Origin: Ryuthela nishihirai
Taxonomy: Eukaryota; Arthropoda; Arachnida; Araneae; Heptathelidae
NCBI GenBank assembly: GCA_038380435.1
Contig: JAWZYU010000011.1
Span: 77,745,501 to 77,809,500 of the forward strand
Length of the DNA stretch: 64,000 bases
Direction of reading: 5' to 3'
The position numbers were made by a program, and so were the translations under genes. Below are positions 23,482 to 34,431 of the stretch, piece after piece (position 1 is the stretch's first letter; each line of letters begins with the position of its first letter). The notes under the pieces were generated by a model. That model worked only from the letters and a program-made list of their open reading frames with translations, was not told the origin of the DNA and ran no database searches.

Positions 23482-24131
23482 TGTGATGTTACTTCTTCGG
23501 TTGTCTGTCTATTGGTATCACTTAGGAATGTCCCTCCGGTTCGATCGCAATACACGATGGGTGAAAGAGTCTTTCAGAACAAAAATCAAAGATCTTATTG
23601 CAATTGAAGGGACTCAATACTGAGGCTCCTCCCCAAATAAATGGTTCAACTTAGTCCTTGGTAAAACAACAACAATCCTTTATTGATATGAATTACATTG
23701 ACTGGTGAGGAAAAACACACTCGTCACTCATTTACTATGCATTAAAAAACCAGCTTACTATCCCCGTTCAGCTGTTTTCACAAGAGCCCGAGTATCGCTA
23801 ATACCAGTCAGCACTCACGAGCTTTTCAATTTTGTGTCTTTCCGCGCTCGTCCTTCAACTGGCTCTCCTTTCCTCCTCGTTGCCAACGCTCCTCTTCCCT
23901 TCTCTCTCTGTTTTGGCCATCTGGCAAGGCCGCTAGCCCCCAGGTCCAGGGTCACTTATCAGTGGAAGCCAGCCATGGGTGACCTCCGCTCCCCAGACAC
24001 TGTTACTTCAATTAACATTCCAGATGCTGGGACAGAGAGCCTCCCACATAGCATATGCCTTTTTGGTGAAATCCAAAATAACATACAAAACCAGAACAAA
24101 AAAAATATTTAAAAAGGCCTCTAGCCTGACA
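23482..24131 (-). repeat. 3' LTR of the LTR retrotransposon
   Basis: On the minus strand the LTR starts TGTCAGGCTAGAGGCC and ends in ACATCACA, giving TG...CA tips. Just inside it, a purine-rich GGCAGGGAGGT (24,132-24,142, minus sense) is a plausible polypurine tract for plus-strand priming. Confidence 0.92.
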
Positions 24132-24558
24132 CCTCCCTGCCAGAAGTCAGTAGTTAGTCCTGTTAACTGCTGACTAAAAAGTCAAGTTGAACGCTGAGAA
24201 TTAGAGTTCATTTTCGCATAAACCTGAGAGTTCAATGCCATAAAATTCAGAGTTCGAAGTCGCTTTATGAATTTTAAAATTATCTGCGAATTGTCACATT
24301 TTTTGCACATCTATGTACACTACACTTAAATATAAAAGAACTTCTAGGTATATCCTGGTGCACTGAGTCCAAATATTGTCTTTTTGCTTCAAACAAAAAA
24401 ACCCCCTGGTGACTGAAGTAGTTGTCCAAGAGTAAACAGTTTATAAATTAATTCTCTCACTAATAACTGTCTTTGACGAAGGTATGCCGTACTGGCGGTG
24501 TTCATTCGTTCACAGGTGACATACCAGGTGAAAGGCTACGCACACCTTTCGTGACTAC

Positions 24559-25165
24559 CTAAATATCTACTTCCCGTATGTACCCTCTGACTCTATAGGC
24601 TGAAAGTCGTCGACATTGGCGTCGGCCTGACCCCTTGTTACCTCCAATTGCCTTGTTCGCCCCCTCCCCTGCATAATTTTGATCATCGTAGACATCGAGT
24701 CTGACAGATTGCTGCACATGTTTGGGCTGGGAGATAGGACGGCGTTGATTGGACGGTCTCCATGGAGCATACATTTCCCTTTTTCTAACTGGAATTTCTC
24801 TACCTCTTTCATAGCAGCTTCCTCTATTGGCCAACGGCTCATGGATTTTTCTCCTGGGGTTACCAGTTACAGGCCTTCTCTCCTTCTTTCTAATTAGCTT
24901 ACTATAGGCTTCCACACTCAGAAGTACCTCCTTCCACAGATTTGCTACTACTGCGCATAGCACTTTAATTTCTCCGCCACTCCCAGTGCTATTGTCTGTA
25001 CCATCAGTCAAACGTAAAGGCAGCTCTTTTACCTCTGCCCTTTTGGCATCACCAAACGGTCCATGCAACAACAGATGGTCTTTTACCGGGTGTTTTATTT
25101 CGTTCAGCATCCCCTTTCTGATAACTGTCAGGTCTGCCCCGAATCCACGACTGCTCTAGCTGTCT
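24559..25165 (-). pseudogene. Retroviral-type aspartic protease region, frameshifted
   Basis: Reading the minus strand from about 25,165, the catalytic VVDSG is followed directly, in the next frame, by ADLTVIRKG. A single base is missing inside the active-site motif near 25,142. The 183-codon ORF (25,110-24,559) is the remainder and ends in a basic, glycine/arginine-rich tail. Protease normally follows Gag and cleaves the polyprotein. Here nothing resembling RT follows before the 3' LTR. Confidence 0.7.
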
Positions 25166-25232
25166 TGTCGCCACATCTGATTCGAACCTCTTTATAATCT
25201 ACTGGGATACGTATCTTTCCCTGTTTCATTAC

Positions 25233-26405
25233 TCATCTGCTTGGACTTGGTTTTGAATGTGTGGTAACCCTTCCTATCGTTGCCTCACAAACCTCTTCAG
25301 AATTCTGATCCAAGGTGCTAACTTGGTATACCCGAGTTCGGCTCTCACGGTCCCCGGTTCTCAGTAGACAATTTCTCATCAAATGTTCATCGGATCTACA
25401 TTTATGGAACCTCCTTACCTTTGGGACATTTCTATAATCGGCTAAATTAACTGCCGGTTGATACCTTCTGCTCGAATAATTTCTCTCTGAGTCTATCCTC
25501 TGCTGGGGGGAAACAACACATTCTGCATATTGTCTATGCCTTACCTCTTTAAAAGTTAGGACCTCTTCCGTTTCGTTTACACTGGCTAGATGGATTTCTG
25601 CCCACGTTGCTATTTCGTCTGCTTTTGTCCATGACTCCGCCTCTTTCTGTACTACGTAAGCATGAGTGTCTTGAGGAAGGCTATCACGTAACTTATCCGA
25701 CACTATCAGGTCCATAAGCTCCTCAAATTTTGTCACCTTCTTACTGTGAAAATAGTAATCCCAGCTATTTCTGAGCCTCGAGGCTAACTCATTATATGAC
25801 TCACTCGGTTCTTTAGTGATAGTTTCAAACTTTCTCTTGTATGCAGAGGGATTGAGCTTAAACTCTTTTAATACGGCCTCTTTAACTTTCTTATAATTAG
25901 TAAAATCCTCTGCACTTGATTTTCGAAAAACATGGTTTGCATATTTACCGTCTAAAAAAGAAATGATGACTTTGCCTTGAAACTCCTCTGGTACTTCATA
26001 TATCTTAAATCCCCTCTCCGCTGTCTCAAAGAGTTTTATCACCTCTTCTGGGTTTTTAGGGCTTCCAGCTAACATATTTCCCAATAATTTTATATAATTA
26101 GCCAGCCGCGCATCTGCTGGATTACTAGAAACTGCCACCATTCGCACATCACCCCTCTCTTCGTTTGCCTTCCTCATTTGCAGTTCCAGCATTCTATACT
26201 CATGCTCTCTCTCCTTTTCCCTTTCTGCTGCCTCTCTCTCCTTTTCCCTTTCCGTTGCCTCTCTCTCCTTTTCCCTTTCTGTTGCCTCTCTCTCCTTTTC
26301 CCTTTCTGTTGCCTCTCTCTCCTTTTCCCTTTCTGTTGCCTCTCTCTCCTTTTCCCTTTCTGCCGCCTCTCTCTCTTCCCTTCTCAGCTGCATCTCTAAC
26401 CTCAT
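25233..26405 (-). CDS. Gag protein of the LTR retrotransposon (390 aa)
   Basis: Gag would package the element RNA in cytoplasmic particles. It opens with about 70 residues of charged heptad-like repeats (EREKEREAT units, coiled coil), encoded by a 27-bp tandem array. A capsid-like domain follows from about residue 100, with NYIKLLGNMLAG, FLDGKYANHVF and ESYNELASRLRNSWDYY. Near the C-terminus a zinc-knuckle-like HKCRSDEHLMRNC keeps C-x4-H-x4-C, but the first cysteine is Phe. The start is uncertain: upstream reading in another frame (to about 26,430) continues the coiled coil, suggesting a 1-base frameshift before this ATG. Confidence 0.85.
   Translation of the reverse strand: MRLEMQLRREEREAAEREKEREATEREKEREATEREKEREATEREKEREATEREKEREAAEREKEREHEYRMLELQMRKANEERGDVRMVAVSSNPADARLANYIKLLGNMLAGSPKNPEEVIKLFETAERGFKIYEVPEEFQGKVIISFLDGKYANHVFRKSSAEDFTNYKKVKEAVLKEFKLNPSAYKRKFETITKEPSESYNELASRLRNSWDYYFHSKKVTKFEELMDLIVSDKLRDSLPQDTHAYVVQKEAESWTKADEIATWAEIHLASVNETEEVLTFKEVRHRQYAECVVSPQQRIDSERNYSSRRYQPAVNLADYRNVPKVRRFHKCRSDEHLMRNCLLRTGDRESRTRVYQVSTLDQNSEEVCEATIGRVTTHSKPSPSR
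26205..26385. repeat. 27-bp tandem repeat inside gag
   Basis: Six to seven near-identical 27-bp units (CTCTCTCCTTTTCCCTTTC core on the plus strand) encode the EREKEREAT/A coiled-coil units on the minus strand. Copy number is likely variable between insertions. Confidence 0.9.
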
Positions 26406-27092
26406 CCTTTCTAATTCAAAATCATCTCCAATTCTTTCTTTAGCTCTCTACTTTCTGGTCCCGCTCCGCAGCATATCCGCATCATTGTCATTGCCATAAT
26501 CGATCAACCCTCTCATGTCTTCCGCAGCATCAGACTCTCTGTCTATTGTCATCTCCTCGCTTCCCAGGTCACTCCCTGAAGCACCACCCTGCGTGCTACC
26601 CCTTTCTGTGACTGTGTAGCCTCGCCTTAACTCATCCCTTTCCCTATATGACCGCTCCTAAGCTCCATTTTAGCTCATACAGGCCTCTGCCATATCTAAC
26701 TACTCACCCCTAGAGTAAGAGGATGTGACGACAGGAATGAACCTTCTCGTCAGTCTGCTACCTGAAGTACACAGTCGGAACACTCTTGGCAGTATCAGCC
26801 CTGCATTGGTCAGCTCCCAGTGGATGTGGCACTTTTCCGTCACCTTCACAGCTTTTTCCATAGTTCGAACGTGATGCACGACTCTTCAGATACCTTCACA
26901 GCTATTCTATCGCCGGAAACACACTGCAGGACACTCTTGGCAGTATCAGCCTTGTTCTGGTCAGCTCACAATGGATGTCGGAACTCTTCCGTCACCTTCG
27001 CAGCTTTCTTCACAGCTGATCGTGATGCAGAACTCTTCAGGTCCCTTCGCCGCTACTTTCACCTCTGTTGCATACTGGCGGCTGCGCCACTT

Positions 27093-27742
27093 TGTGATGT
27101 TACTTCTTCGGTTGTCTGTCTATTGGGATCACTTAGAAATGTCCCTCCGGTTCGATCGCAATACGCGACGGGTGAAAGAGTCTTTGAGAACAAAAATCAA
27201 AGATCTTATTGCATTTGAAGGGACTTAATACTGAGGCTCCTCCCCAAATAAATGGTTCAAATTAGTCCTTGGTAAAACAACAACAATCCTTTATTGATAT
27301 GAATTACATTGACTGGTGAGGAAAAACAAACTTGTCACTCATTTACTATGCATTACAAAACGAGCTTACTATCCCCGTTCAGCTGTTTTCACTAGAGCCC
27401 GAGTACTGCTAATACCAGTCGGCACTCATGAGCTTTTCAATTTTGTGTCTTTCCGCGCTCGTCCTTCGACTGGCTCTCCCTTCCTCCTCGTTGCCAACGC
27501 TCCTCTTCCCTTCTCTCTCTGCTTCGGCCATCTGGCAAGGCCGCTAGCCCCCGGGTCCAGGGTCACTTGTCAGCGGACGCCAGCCGTGGGTGACCTCCAC
27601 TCCCTGGACACTGCTACTTCAATTAACATTCCAGATGCTGGGACAGAGAGCCTCCCACGTAGCATATGCCTTTTTGGTGAAATCCAAAATAACATACAAA
27701 ACCCGAACAAAAAAAATATTTAAAAGGGCCTCTAGCCTGACA
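27093..27742 (-). repeat. 5' LTR of the LTR retrotransposon
   Basis: Same 650-bp sequence as the left LTR. Immediately inside (minus sense, 27,092 leftward) the sequence reads AAGTGGCGCAGCCGCC. The TGG there fits the start of a tRNA primer-binding site, though I cannot name the tRNA. Confidence 0.92.
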
Positions 27743-27894
27743 GAGGGGCTTCACACATAGCAGCCATTCCATCTTCTCGTGAAAGCCACGAAACAGATTA
27801 ATGGCGGTCTTAACAAGACAGGGCTGAGAGGAAATAAGCAATTCGGGCCTTTCGCTGTGGCGCTGCAGTACAGTTTGAATTATCTGTTCTCTCC

Positions 27895-28185
27895 TCCATC
27901 TGTGGAGGAAGAGAACCAACTGGACAGCTGTTAGGAGACGGATGGAATTCTCCCGTGAACGTCAGCAGCGTGTTCTTTAAAGTGTATGGCTCTCTGCACA
28001 CGACTCCACGGCTTAATGTATAATTTGAAAAATAGTGTTGCGATGTCTCACCTAGATCAATCTGTATATGTGGGGAGAGGAGGAGGTATTGGGGGTAAAA
28101 TATCAAAGCTGGCATAGTTCGATTCGAATCTGGACGCATTGGATGACGAGCCTGACGTATTATCGATTGAGTCAATCCCTCCCCC
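27895..28185 (-). mobile_element. SINE family 2, diverged copy
   Basis: Minus-strand copy with the head at the right (ATTCGAATCTGGAC and GACGAGCCTGACG near 28,110-28,160). The body contains TCTTTAAAGTGTATGGC and a GACGGATGGAATTC block. More decayed than the other family-2 copies. Confidence 0.6.
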
Positions 28186-28415
28186 TTTGAAAAAGACGAG
28201 ATTTACACGACATAAAAATATCTTTCTTTGCAAAATTATAATATATATGTCGAAACAGGAAGTCGTTGGGAATAGCAAACATGCGATAAAGCAACCAATC
28301 TTTTGCTGACGTTAAAGAAAACAGGACTTTCTTTTTTGTCTTCACTCAAACGATTGGATTCATCACAATTATTATTCCTTCGAGTAAGCAAGGAAACGAT
28401 CCTGATGCATTAGAG

Positions 28416-28616
28416 CAGAGGTTCTCAACGTGGGGTACACGGTAAAATTTTTGGGGGTACGTCGTGAGAGCTCAAAAGTCGCTAGATCTAGTAACAAAGT
28501 CGCTAAGTTGCCAATATTATACTATAACTATAGTTTTATATATCTCTATAAGGGGTACTCCAGTTACATACACATTCCCATGGGGTACGTGAAGCATAAA
28601 AGGTTGAGAACCACTG
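28416..28616. mobile_element. hAT-like MITE, copy without nested insertion
   Basis: In opposite orientation to the left-arm copy. It starts CAGAGGTTCTCAACG and ends GAGAACCACTG. It lacks the 73-bp palindromic MITE, so it shows the empty target site for that insertion. Confidence 0.75.
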
Positions 28617-28644
28617 GTCTATAGAATTGTAGGAGAGACAATAG

Positions 28645-28800
28645 GAATAAGTGATGAGATAAATAGGAATTGCTGTGGGAACGTTAAGAATCTGTGGAGA
28701 ATACGGAAAAGTAGACGTATGCATTTGAAGACTAAAATCAGATTATGTGTGTTAGTCTTTTCAAAAATTTTTTTATGGTACAGAAAATTGGACCTTTTTT
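28645..28800 (+). pseudogene. RTE-like LINE fragment, copy D
   Basis: A plus-strand stretch encodes DEINRNCCGNVKNLWRI and MHLKTKIRL, matching the post-RT region of LINE copies A and B (DVRHEINR..., HLKTKIRL). It is about 150 bp and dead. Confidence 0.65.
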
Positions 28801-28819
28801 GTTTGTATGTATGCCGGGC

Positions 28820-29195
28820 TATTTTACCCCTGAGCGGCATCTTTTTGCACATAATGGGCTAAATGGTCAGATCAGAAGGACCCCGAAGACTCAGAGAAGG
28901 TTTAGGGGGAAAGGGACCCACTGCACAGCTGTTTGGAAACAGATGGTAGCCTCCCGTTAAGGCCATCCAGCATGTTCTTTAACGTGGGCAGGGTATGGCT
29001 CTCTCGCACACGGGACCATGGCTTAACGTTCCATCCAACAGGCCGTTTCAAGAACATCGATGTACCCTACTCTCCATGGACATGGTAGGGAGTTTTGGGG
29101 AGATAAATATCAACGCCGACCAGGTGGGACTCGAACCTGGGAACTAACTACAGATTACGAGCCTGGCACGCAACCGACCGAGTAATCCCTGCCTA
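28820..29195 (-). mobile_element. SINE family 2, copy with intact B-box
   Basis: Minus strand. The head at the right has GGTTCGAGTCCCACC (near 29,130) and an A-box-like region at 29,165-29,190. The body contains CCACGTTAAAGAACATGC and GTTAAGCCATGGTCCCGTG. Length is about 375 bp including the flank of the tail. Confidence 0.8.
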
Positions 29196-30900
29196 TGTAT
29201 AATGTGTAATCAGCGACCATTTTATTACATACATTCCCATGATATATAAATAGTAACTCAACACAGCATTCAGTAACATAAAAAAAGCTCTTTCTGAAAA
29301 AAAAAATATGACTGAATATAATTTAAAAATCTCATTCAAATATATTTGAATCTGGATTACCAAGACTATGCGTTCAGTACCTAGAGTTATGGAAGCTGAA
29401 ATATTTAAAAAGTTAGCTCTCTCTGCAAAAAAAAAATTAAGTTTTGGGACATTAACTATAAAACAAGCCATTAAAAACGTTCTCATACGTGTTAGTAAAT
29501 TTTAATATAACGGTTATTGCTCTTGGTTTAACTTGTTTTCATTAATTTTTCAGAATAATATTTTAAACTGCCATTTTTACTGCTAAATATTTCAATTTTC
29601 CTAACACTAAGCAAAACATTACTGAAAATCGAGATTGCAATAGAATTGATTCAGTTTTAAAAAGTTTACTTACACAGTTGCTGAGTTCTGTACTTGAGTT
29701 GTTGACTTAACATAGAACTGTACGATATAAAGTGGCCGCCGTATGGTTCGGTATGTATTATGGATGGATGCATTATGGATGGATGCATATATACTGTATA
29801 TATGTGCAGGACCTGATTAAGTGGGGGAAAGGGGCCATGTCCCAACACCTCCTATAACAGAAGACCAATGTAGCAAATGTTTGATGTCACCTAGGTAGTC
29901 CTACTATATAGAAATTCTTATATTTTTTTTATTCAAATATTATTACTGGTGAACTCTTGTGTGCTAGTCTTTATATTAATGTTTATCTATAAATATATTT
30001 TATTTAATAATTAACACAAATAAATTTTCTCCTGAATAAAATACATTCATAGACAAACATTAGTATGAAGATTAGCACAGAATCCACCAGTAATAATATT
30101 AGAATCAGAAATATAAGAAGTGTCTATATGGTAGGACTACATAAGCTGTCATAAATTTGGTCCTCTGGCTATCTGTTATAGGAAGTGTTGCATGGCCCGC
30201 ATTTCACAATGCTCGCGAGGGTAATAAAGGCAAAAATTATTGCTATCTCATGCATTTTTTTATCGAGATATTTTTTAAAGGCCGGTAAAATGAAGGGGGG
30301 GGGGGGGAATGTTATGCTGCATTGAAAATGCAATATCTTGGGCTGCTTCTTTGATATTTTTACTAATCAATTGTGTGCTTTGCGAATCCTCCCCTCCGAT
30401 TTTTTTTTCTACATCCGGGCATCTACGCGTGTTACCAGAGCTTCGTTTTATCCATTCATTGTCTAAGAATAATTTCATTGTCTAAAGATAAAGTCACCAT
30501 TTAGAGAAATCGAAAGACAATGCATGTTGCCCGCCCCTCACGACGTGGACGTACGAGGATGGATTTTAGAGAGGCGCCCTCCCTCCCACCTTCCTTTCTT
30601 TTTTTAAATCATGACTATAATCTTTGACTTCTTTAGCTCCTTCGTCTTTCTTTTTTTTCATCGAGAAGGCCAATCGAGTTCGTTTCCTTCTCATTCGTTC
30701 CAATATTTCCAGAACTTACTAGCTAATATAAGCACATGGCAAACAAGGCTTATTACGAAGATAAAGTCAGTAATATCAACTAAAGAACAGCGCCGAGATG
30801 TTTTATGAATCTCACTTTGCTGGATTCGGAAATTTGTAGGTTTGCATAAACAATCACATTTTTCTACATTCGCTTGCCGGACATTTAAATCTTTCTCAGG
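29196..30900. other. AT-rich spacer, nothing recognised
   Basis: No supported gene. It contains GGATGGATGCATTATGGAT-type simple repeats near 29,760 and a poly-G run of 13 at about 30,297-30,309. Confidence 0.5.
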
Positions 30901-30919
30901 GCAAGTAACTGGCTTACTC

Positions 30920-31186
30920 CTAAATCGGAGAGGAGGAATTGAGCTCGCTCCTCTTATTACGCACGGTGCTTCCCGTTTTCAGTCGTCCTACATACGCACG
31001 TGTGGCTTGTGTATGCACCCGATTAGCTTCAGGACTTAACTCTGTCATTGAGGACGAGGCAGGAAAATAAGTCGTCCCCTCGTCTACGCTGTCGTCTTCA
31101 AGACCACAGCAGCAACACGTCTTACGAAACCACTTACGCGACACTCGCAGGATTCGCCGCATTATACTACGCTTATCGTTACTCAT
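30920..31186 (-). CDS. 88-codon ORF, possible host exon, not recognised
   Basis: The frame starts MSNDKRSIMRRILRVSRKW and continues with FRKTCCCCGLEDDSVDE, then a serine-rich tail. Base composition here is richer in GC than the neighbours, and the start has a favourable AAGATGA context. The basic stretch followed by four cysteines would suit a palmitoylated membrane-proximal peptide. No family is recognised, no splice donor is certain, and chance is possible. Confidence 0.25.
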   Translation of the reverse strand: MSNDKRSIMRRILRVSRKWFRKTCCCCGLEDDSVDEGTTYFPASSSMTELSPEANRVHTQATRAYVGRLKTGSTVRNKRSELNSSSPI

Positions 31187-31439
31187 CTTAACTAATATTT
31201 TATAAGCATTCAGAAACGCACTTCCTCACACAAAACGAAGTCTATCGACTAAATATTCTTAAGAAAGCTAACAGTTTTTTATTGTTTAATTGTTATTTTA
31301 TTAGATTGTTTCCCATTTGAACAATCAGGGCCTTCATTTGTTACGTTTTCTGAACATTTGTGATGTCACTGGCAGGAAACGACGAGAGTTACTTCCGTGC
31401 AGTGCCGTGTTTTGACATTTTCGGATTCTAGGGGGGGGG

Positions 31440-31760
31440 GGGGGCTCAGTCGGTAGCGCGTCAGGCTCGTAATCTGTAATTCCCAGGTTCGAGTCCCAGC
31501 TGGGTCAACGTTGAGATTTATCTCCGCAAAATTCCCCGCCCTGCCCACGGTCAGTAGGCAACCATTGGATGGGGCGTTAGGCCATGACCCCGTGTGCTGG
31601 AAAGCCATACACGCTGCACGTTAAAGAACGAGCTGGGTGGCCTTGACGGGAGGCTACCATCTGTCTCCCAACAGCTGTTCCAGTGGGTACCCTCGCCCAA
31701 ACTTCTTTGAGCCTTCGGGGTCCTTGTGACCTGGCCATTTAGCCCAATGTGTGCAAAAAA
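31440..31760 (+). mobile_element. SINE family 2, full-length-looking copy
   Basis: The plus-strand head GGCTCAGTCGGTAGCGCG (A-box) and GGTTCGAGTCCCAGC (B-box) are both intact. The body has CACGTTAAAGAACGAGC, and the end is GTGACCTGGCCATTTAGCCC. It is preceded by a poly-G run (31,430-31,443). Confidence 0.88.
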
Positions 31761-32454
31761 TGTATGTGACATGTATACGAATGATATATATAACATTCAA
31801 CCCGTAATTTTATAAAACAAATTGAGAAAAATCTAAGATAAAATAATGTTTTCTTTATGGCAAAACGCTTTTATTAGGTTAAAACAATTTTTTTTAACCT
31901 TTATTTTTCAAATGTTCGAATCAAGTAACATCGTTAATTAATTAAACAAAATTTACCTTTAAGTATTTTTTTTCTATATACTTAATTGCTAGAATATTCA
32001 ATTTTTGCTCAAGGTGTGCATTTCGCAAAAATTACATTTAAAAAAAAATCCCCTCTGTCCGCTATATGAAGTTACGGGTCTTCCGTAGGCCCTGAATAAC
32101 GTCGACAGCCATAATTTTTGTTGCCTAGTAACGAGATAAGATGGATTTCGTTGTGCTAAGTATGTAAATGAACATTCAATAAAAGCCCATTAATTTATTT
32201 GCATATTATGAAATTTCGGATAAACTGTTTTTTAGGATGAAAATCTCAAATACCGCGAAATTAACATTTTTAGAAGCCGTGATCGTTTCGCTGAACATCG
32301 TGGATTAACTTTCTATTAAAAGAGAGACGCCCTTCCCCAAATAGTGAAGAATCAAGAGATCAATATAAACCTAAACATCAATTTTTGATTTTATGCACTA
32401 TATTTTGAAAGTTTTTTTTCTAACGTTATGCAAACTTCGTGTTTTCCGCAGCGT
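31761..32454. other. AT-rich spacer, nothing recognised
   Basis: No supported gene, TIR or repeat copy between two family-2 SINEs. Confidence 0.5.
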
Positions 32455-32785
32455 GCGAGGGTGGCTCAGTCGGTAGCGCGCCACGCTCGTAATCTGCAAT
32501 TCCCAGGTTCCAGTCCCAGCTGGGTCAACTCCCCGCCCTGCCCACGGTCAGTACGGGATACCGATGGGCTTGGAAAGGCCGCTGTCCGTCTGATAGGACG
32601 TTAAGCCGTGGCCCCATGTACAGAGAGCCATACCCTGTGCACGTTAAAGAACACACTGGATGGCCTTGACGGGAGACTACCATCTGTCTCCCAACAGCTG
32701 TTCCAATGGGTCCCCTCCCTCACATTCTCTGAACCTTCGGGGTCCTTGTGACCTGTCCATTTAGCCCATGGTGTGAAAACAAGTT
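32455..32785 (+). mobile_element. SINE family 2, copy
   Basis: Plus strand. A-box GGCTCAGTCGGTAGCGCG and a mutated B-box GGTTCCAGTCCC are visible. The body continues through GTTAAGCCGTGGCCCC to GTGACCTGTCCATTTAGCCC. Confidence 0.85.
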
Positions 32786-32843
32786 CTACTCAGAGGTAAA
32801 ACAACCCAACCTTGTGGCCTGACTATTTCTTTAAAGTCAAAAT

Positions 32844-33101
32844 TTGAAGCTTTGTGAAGAAGCCAACCTTCTTACTGCTGATGGAACTTTGACCTTATTG
32901 ATCAATAATTTGACGAATTGGTTATTGACAAAAGAAATGAAAATGGTGGTGCAGATTTCTATTGAACAAAGGTGCAAAGCTTCATCTGTTCTTCGGTGTC
33001 TCCAAAATGCCAAGCAGTGTACTGATGAAGAAGATGCATATTTTTCACTTATGAAATTCAACAAAGCTAAGAGTAAGTCATGTGCAACGTCTGTTTGGTG
33101 A
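32844..33101 (+). CDS. Conserved small ORF of unknown function at arm inner edge (right)
   Basis: 85 codons, the counterpart of 22,260-22,520: LTLLINNLTNW, TKEMKMVVQ, ASSVLRCLQNAKQC and DEEDAYFSLMKFNKAK. The N-terminus KLCEEANLLTADG lies at and beyond the arm boundary. Upstream sequence stays open in this frame for some codons. Not recognised. Confidence 0.3.
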   Translation: MKLCEEANLLTADGTLTLLINNLTNWLLTKEMKMVVQISIEQRCKASSVLRCLQNAKQCTDEEDAYFSLMKFNKAKSKSCATSVW

Positions 33102-33697
33102 TTTAGATTACACCAATATTTAATCACAGTTGGTTTTGCATTAATTAGATTACACCAATATTTGTCATAGTTGGGTTTGCATTGCGTTGTTTCGCTTTTG
33201 AGAGACACATTTTTGCACACAATAGACAAAATGCCCAGGTCACAAAGATCCCTAGGACTCAGAGGTGGTTAGGGAAGTGGATCCACTGGAGAGCTGATAG
33301 GAGACAGATGGAAGCCTCTTAATGAAAGTCCTCAAGTGTGTTCTTTAAAGTGCACAAGGAATGGTCCTACTGCGCAAGGAGTCACGGCTTTAATGTCTCA
33401 TCCAAGGAACGCTGGCCTTTCCAAGTCCATCGCTTTTCCCTTTCTGATCGAGGCCAGGATAAGGATTTATTAGAGATAAATCTCAACCCTGGCACAGGTG
33501 GGACTCGAACCTGGTGTCATGAATCCTCGATGATTCGTGATCTCCCGAAATTCTTTCTTTAATTTCTCCCTTTACTTAATCATTAAATTAATTAATCTTA
33601 ACCGTGATCCGCGGTTTTTACCCCTGTGCTTCGATGTGCCTCAGAATTGATGTTGGCTCCATGAAAGAAGTAAAATCTGCCGATGAACCGTATAGAG

Positions 33698-33971
33698 CAG
33701 GGGTTCTCAATGTGGGGTACGCAGTAAAATTTTTGGGGGTACGCCGTGAGAGCTCAAAAGTCGCTAGATCTAATAACAAAGTCGCTAAGTTGGCATTATT
33801 ATATACTGCTCACAAAAATTAGGGGATATTTCAAAATGAATATGAAGCGAAGAAATATCCCCTAATTTTTATGAGCAGTATACTATAACTATAGTTTTAT
33901 CTATCTATAAATGGGCAGTTACATACACATTTCCAGGGGGTACGTGAAGCATAAAAGGTTGAGAACCACTG
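33698..33971. mobile_element. hAT-like MITE, right-arm copy
   Basis: Mirror of 21,421-21,694, starting CAGGGGTTCTCAATG and ending GAGAACCACTG. It contains the nested palindromic MITE. Confidence 0.75.
33804..33880. mobile_element. 73-bp palindromic MITE (copy 2)
   Basis: Same element as at 21,514-21,586, flanked by TA. It arrived before the arm duplication, since both arms carry it at the same place. Confidence 0.88.
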
Positions 33972-34088
33972 CATTAGAGTATCTACTGTGCTTGCCTGCT
34001 AATATGATCGGTAGAAGCATCACGTGACTACGAAGCTGATTAGACAAGGTAGAAAGCTTTAAGAGATATATCGCTTGCTAATGCATCA

Positions 34089-34431
34089 CTAGCAGAAGAA
34101 AATGATGAAAGCGAAAGTAAAAACATTTATAACCCTTTCAGTTCCCACTGCCCCTATGGCATTACTGACGGTAACACTATTTTCAATCAATATAAAACTG
34201 CTACCTAATGTTTCGAATATTGTTTCCCATATGAGAACTTCTAATACATTTAAAATTAATAAAGCAATTATTCCAATTTTCATAATTATTTTTTCGTCAA
34301 ATATATTTATTTGGGACCAAATAACATTAATTTCATGCTCCAAATATTGGCAGATGAATCAAATTAATTCGAAACTAGAATGGCCCGAAGTCAGTAGTGT
34401 CAACGCAGTATACGGATCCCCCTTCGTTTGA
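34089..34431. other. Pair of antisense small ORFs kept in both arms
   Basis: Two overlapping frames, one per strand, stay open here (minus 34,089-34,343, plus 34,102-34,431) and in the left arm (21,050-21,304 and 21,010-21,291). The translations are hydrophobic and match no family I know. Equal preservation of both strands argues for recent duplication rather than coding constraint. I do not call a gene. Confidence 0.25.

Larger units (their letters stand above)
23482..27742 (-). mobile_element. Non-autonomous LTR retrotransposon (gag-protease only)
   Basis: Two 650-bp direct repeats (23,482-24,131 and 27,093-27,742) bound a 2.96-kb interior and are flanked by the 5-bp TSD gaggg (23,477-23,481 and 27,743-27,747). 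Coding is on the minus strand, so the 5' LTR is the right one. The interior encodes Gag and a broken aspartic protease but has no RT, RNase H or integrase, so movement would need enzymes from a related Gypsy-like element. The LTRs differ at a small number of positions by eye, suggesting a fairly recent insertion. Confidence 0.95.

Noticed and set aside
24559..25110. Independent gene on the minus strand
   Set aside because: The sequence upstream in another frame provides the protease active site; it is a part of the retrotransposon pol region.
26165..26443. Plus-strand Leu/Ser/Pro-rich repeat protein
   Set aside because: Shadow of the 27-bp repeat that encodes the Gag coiled coil on the minus strand.
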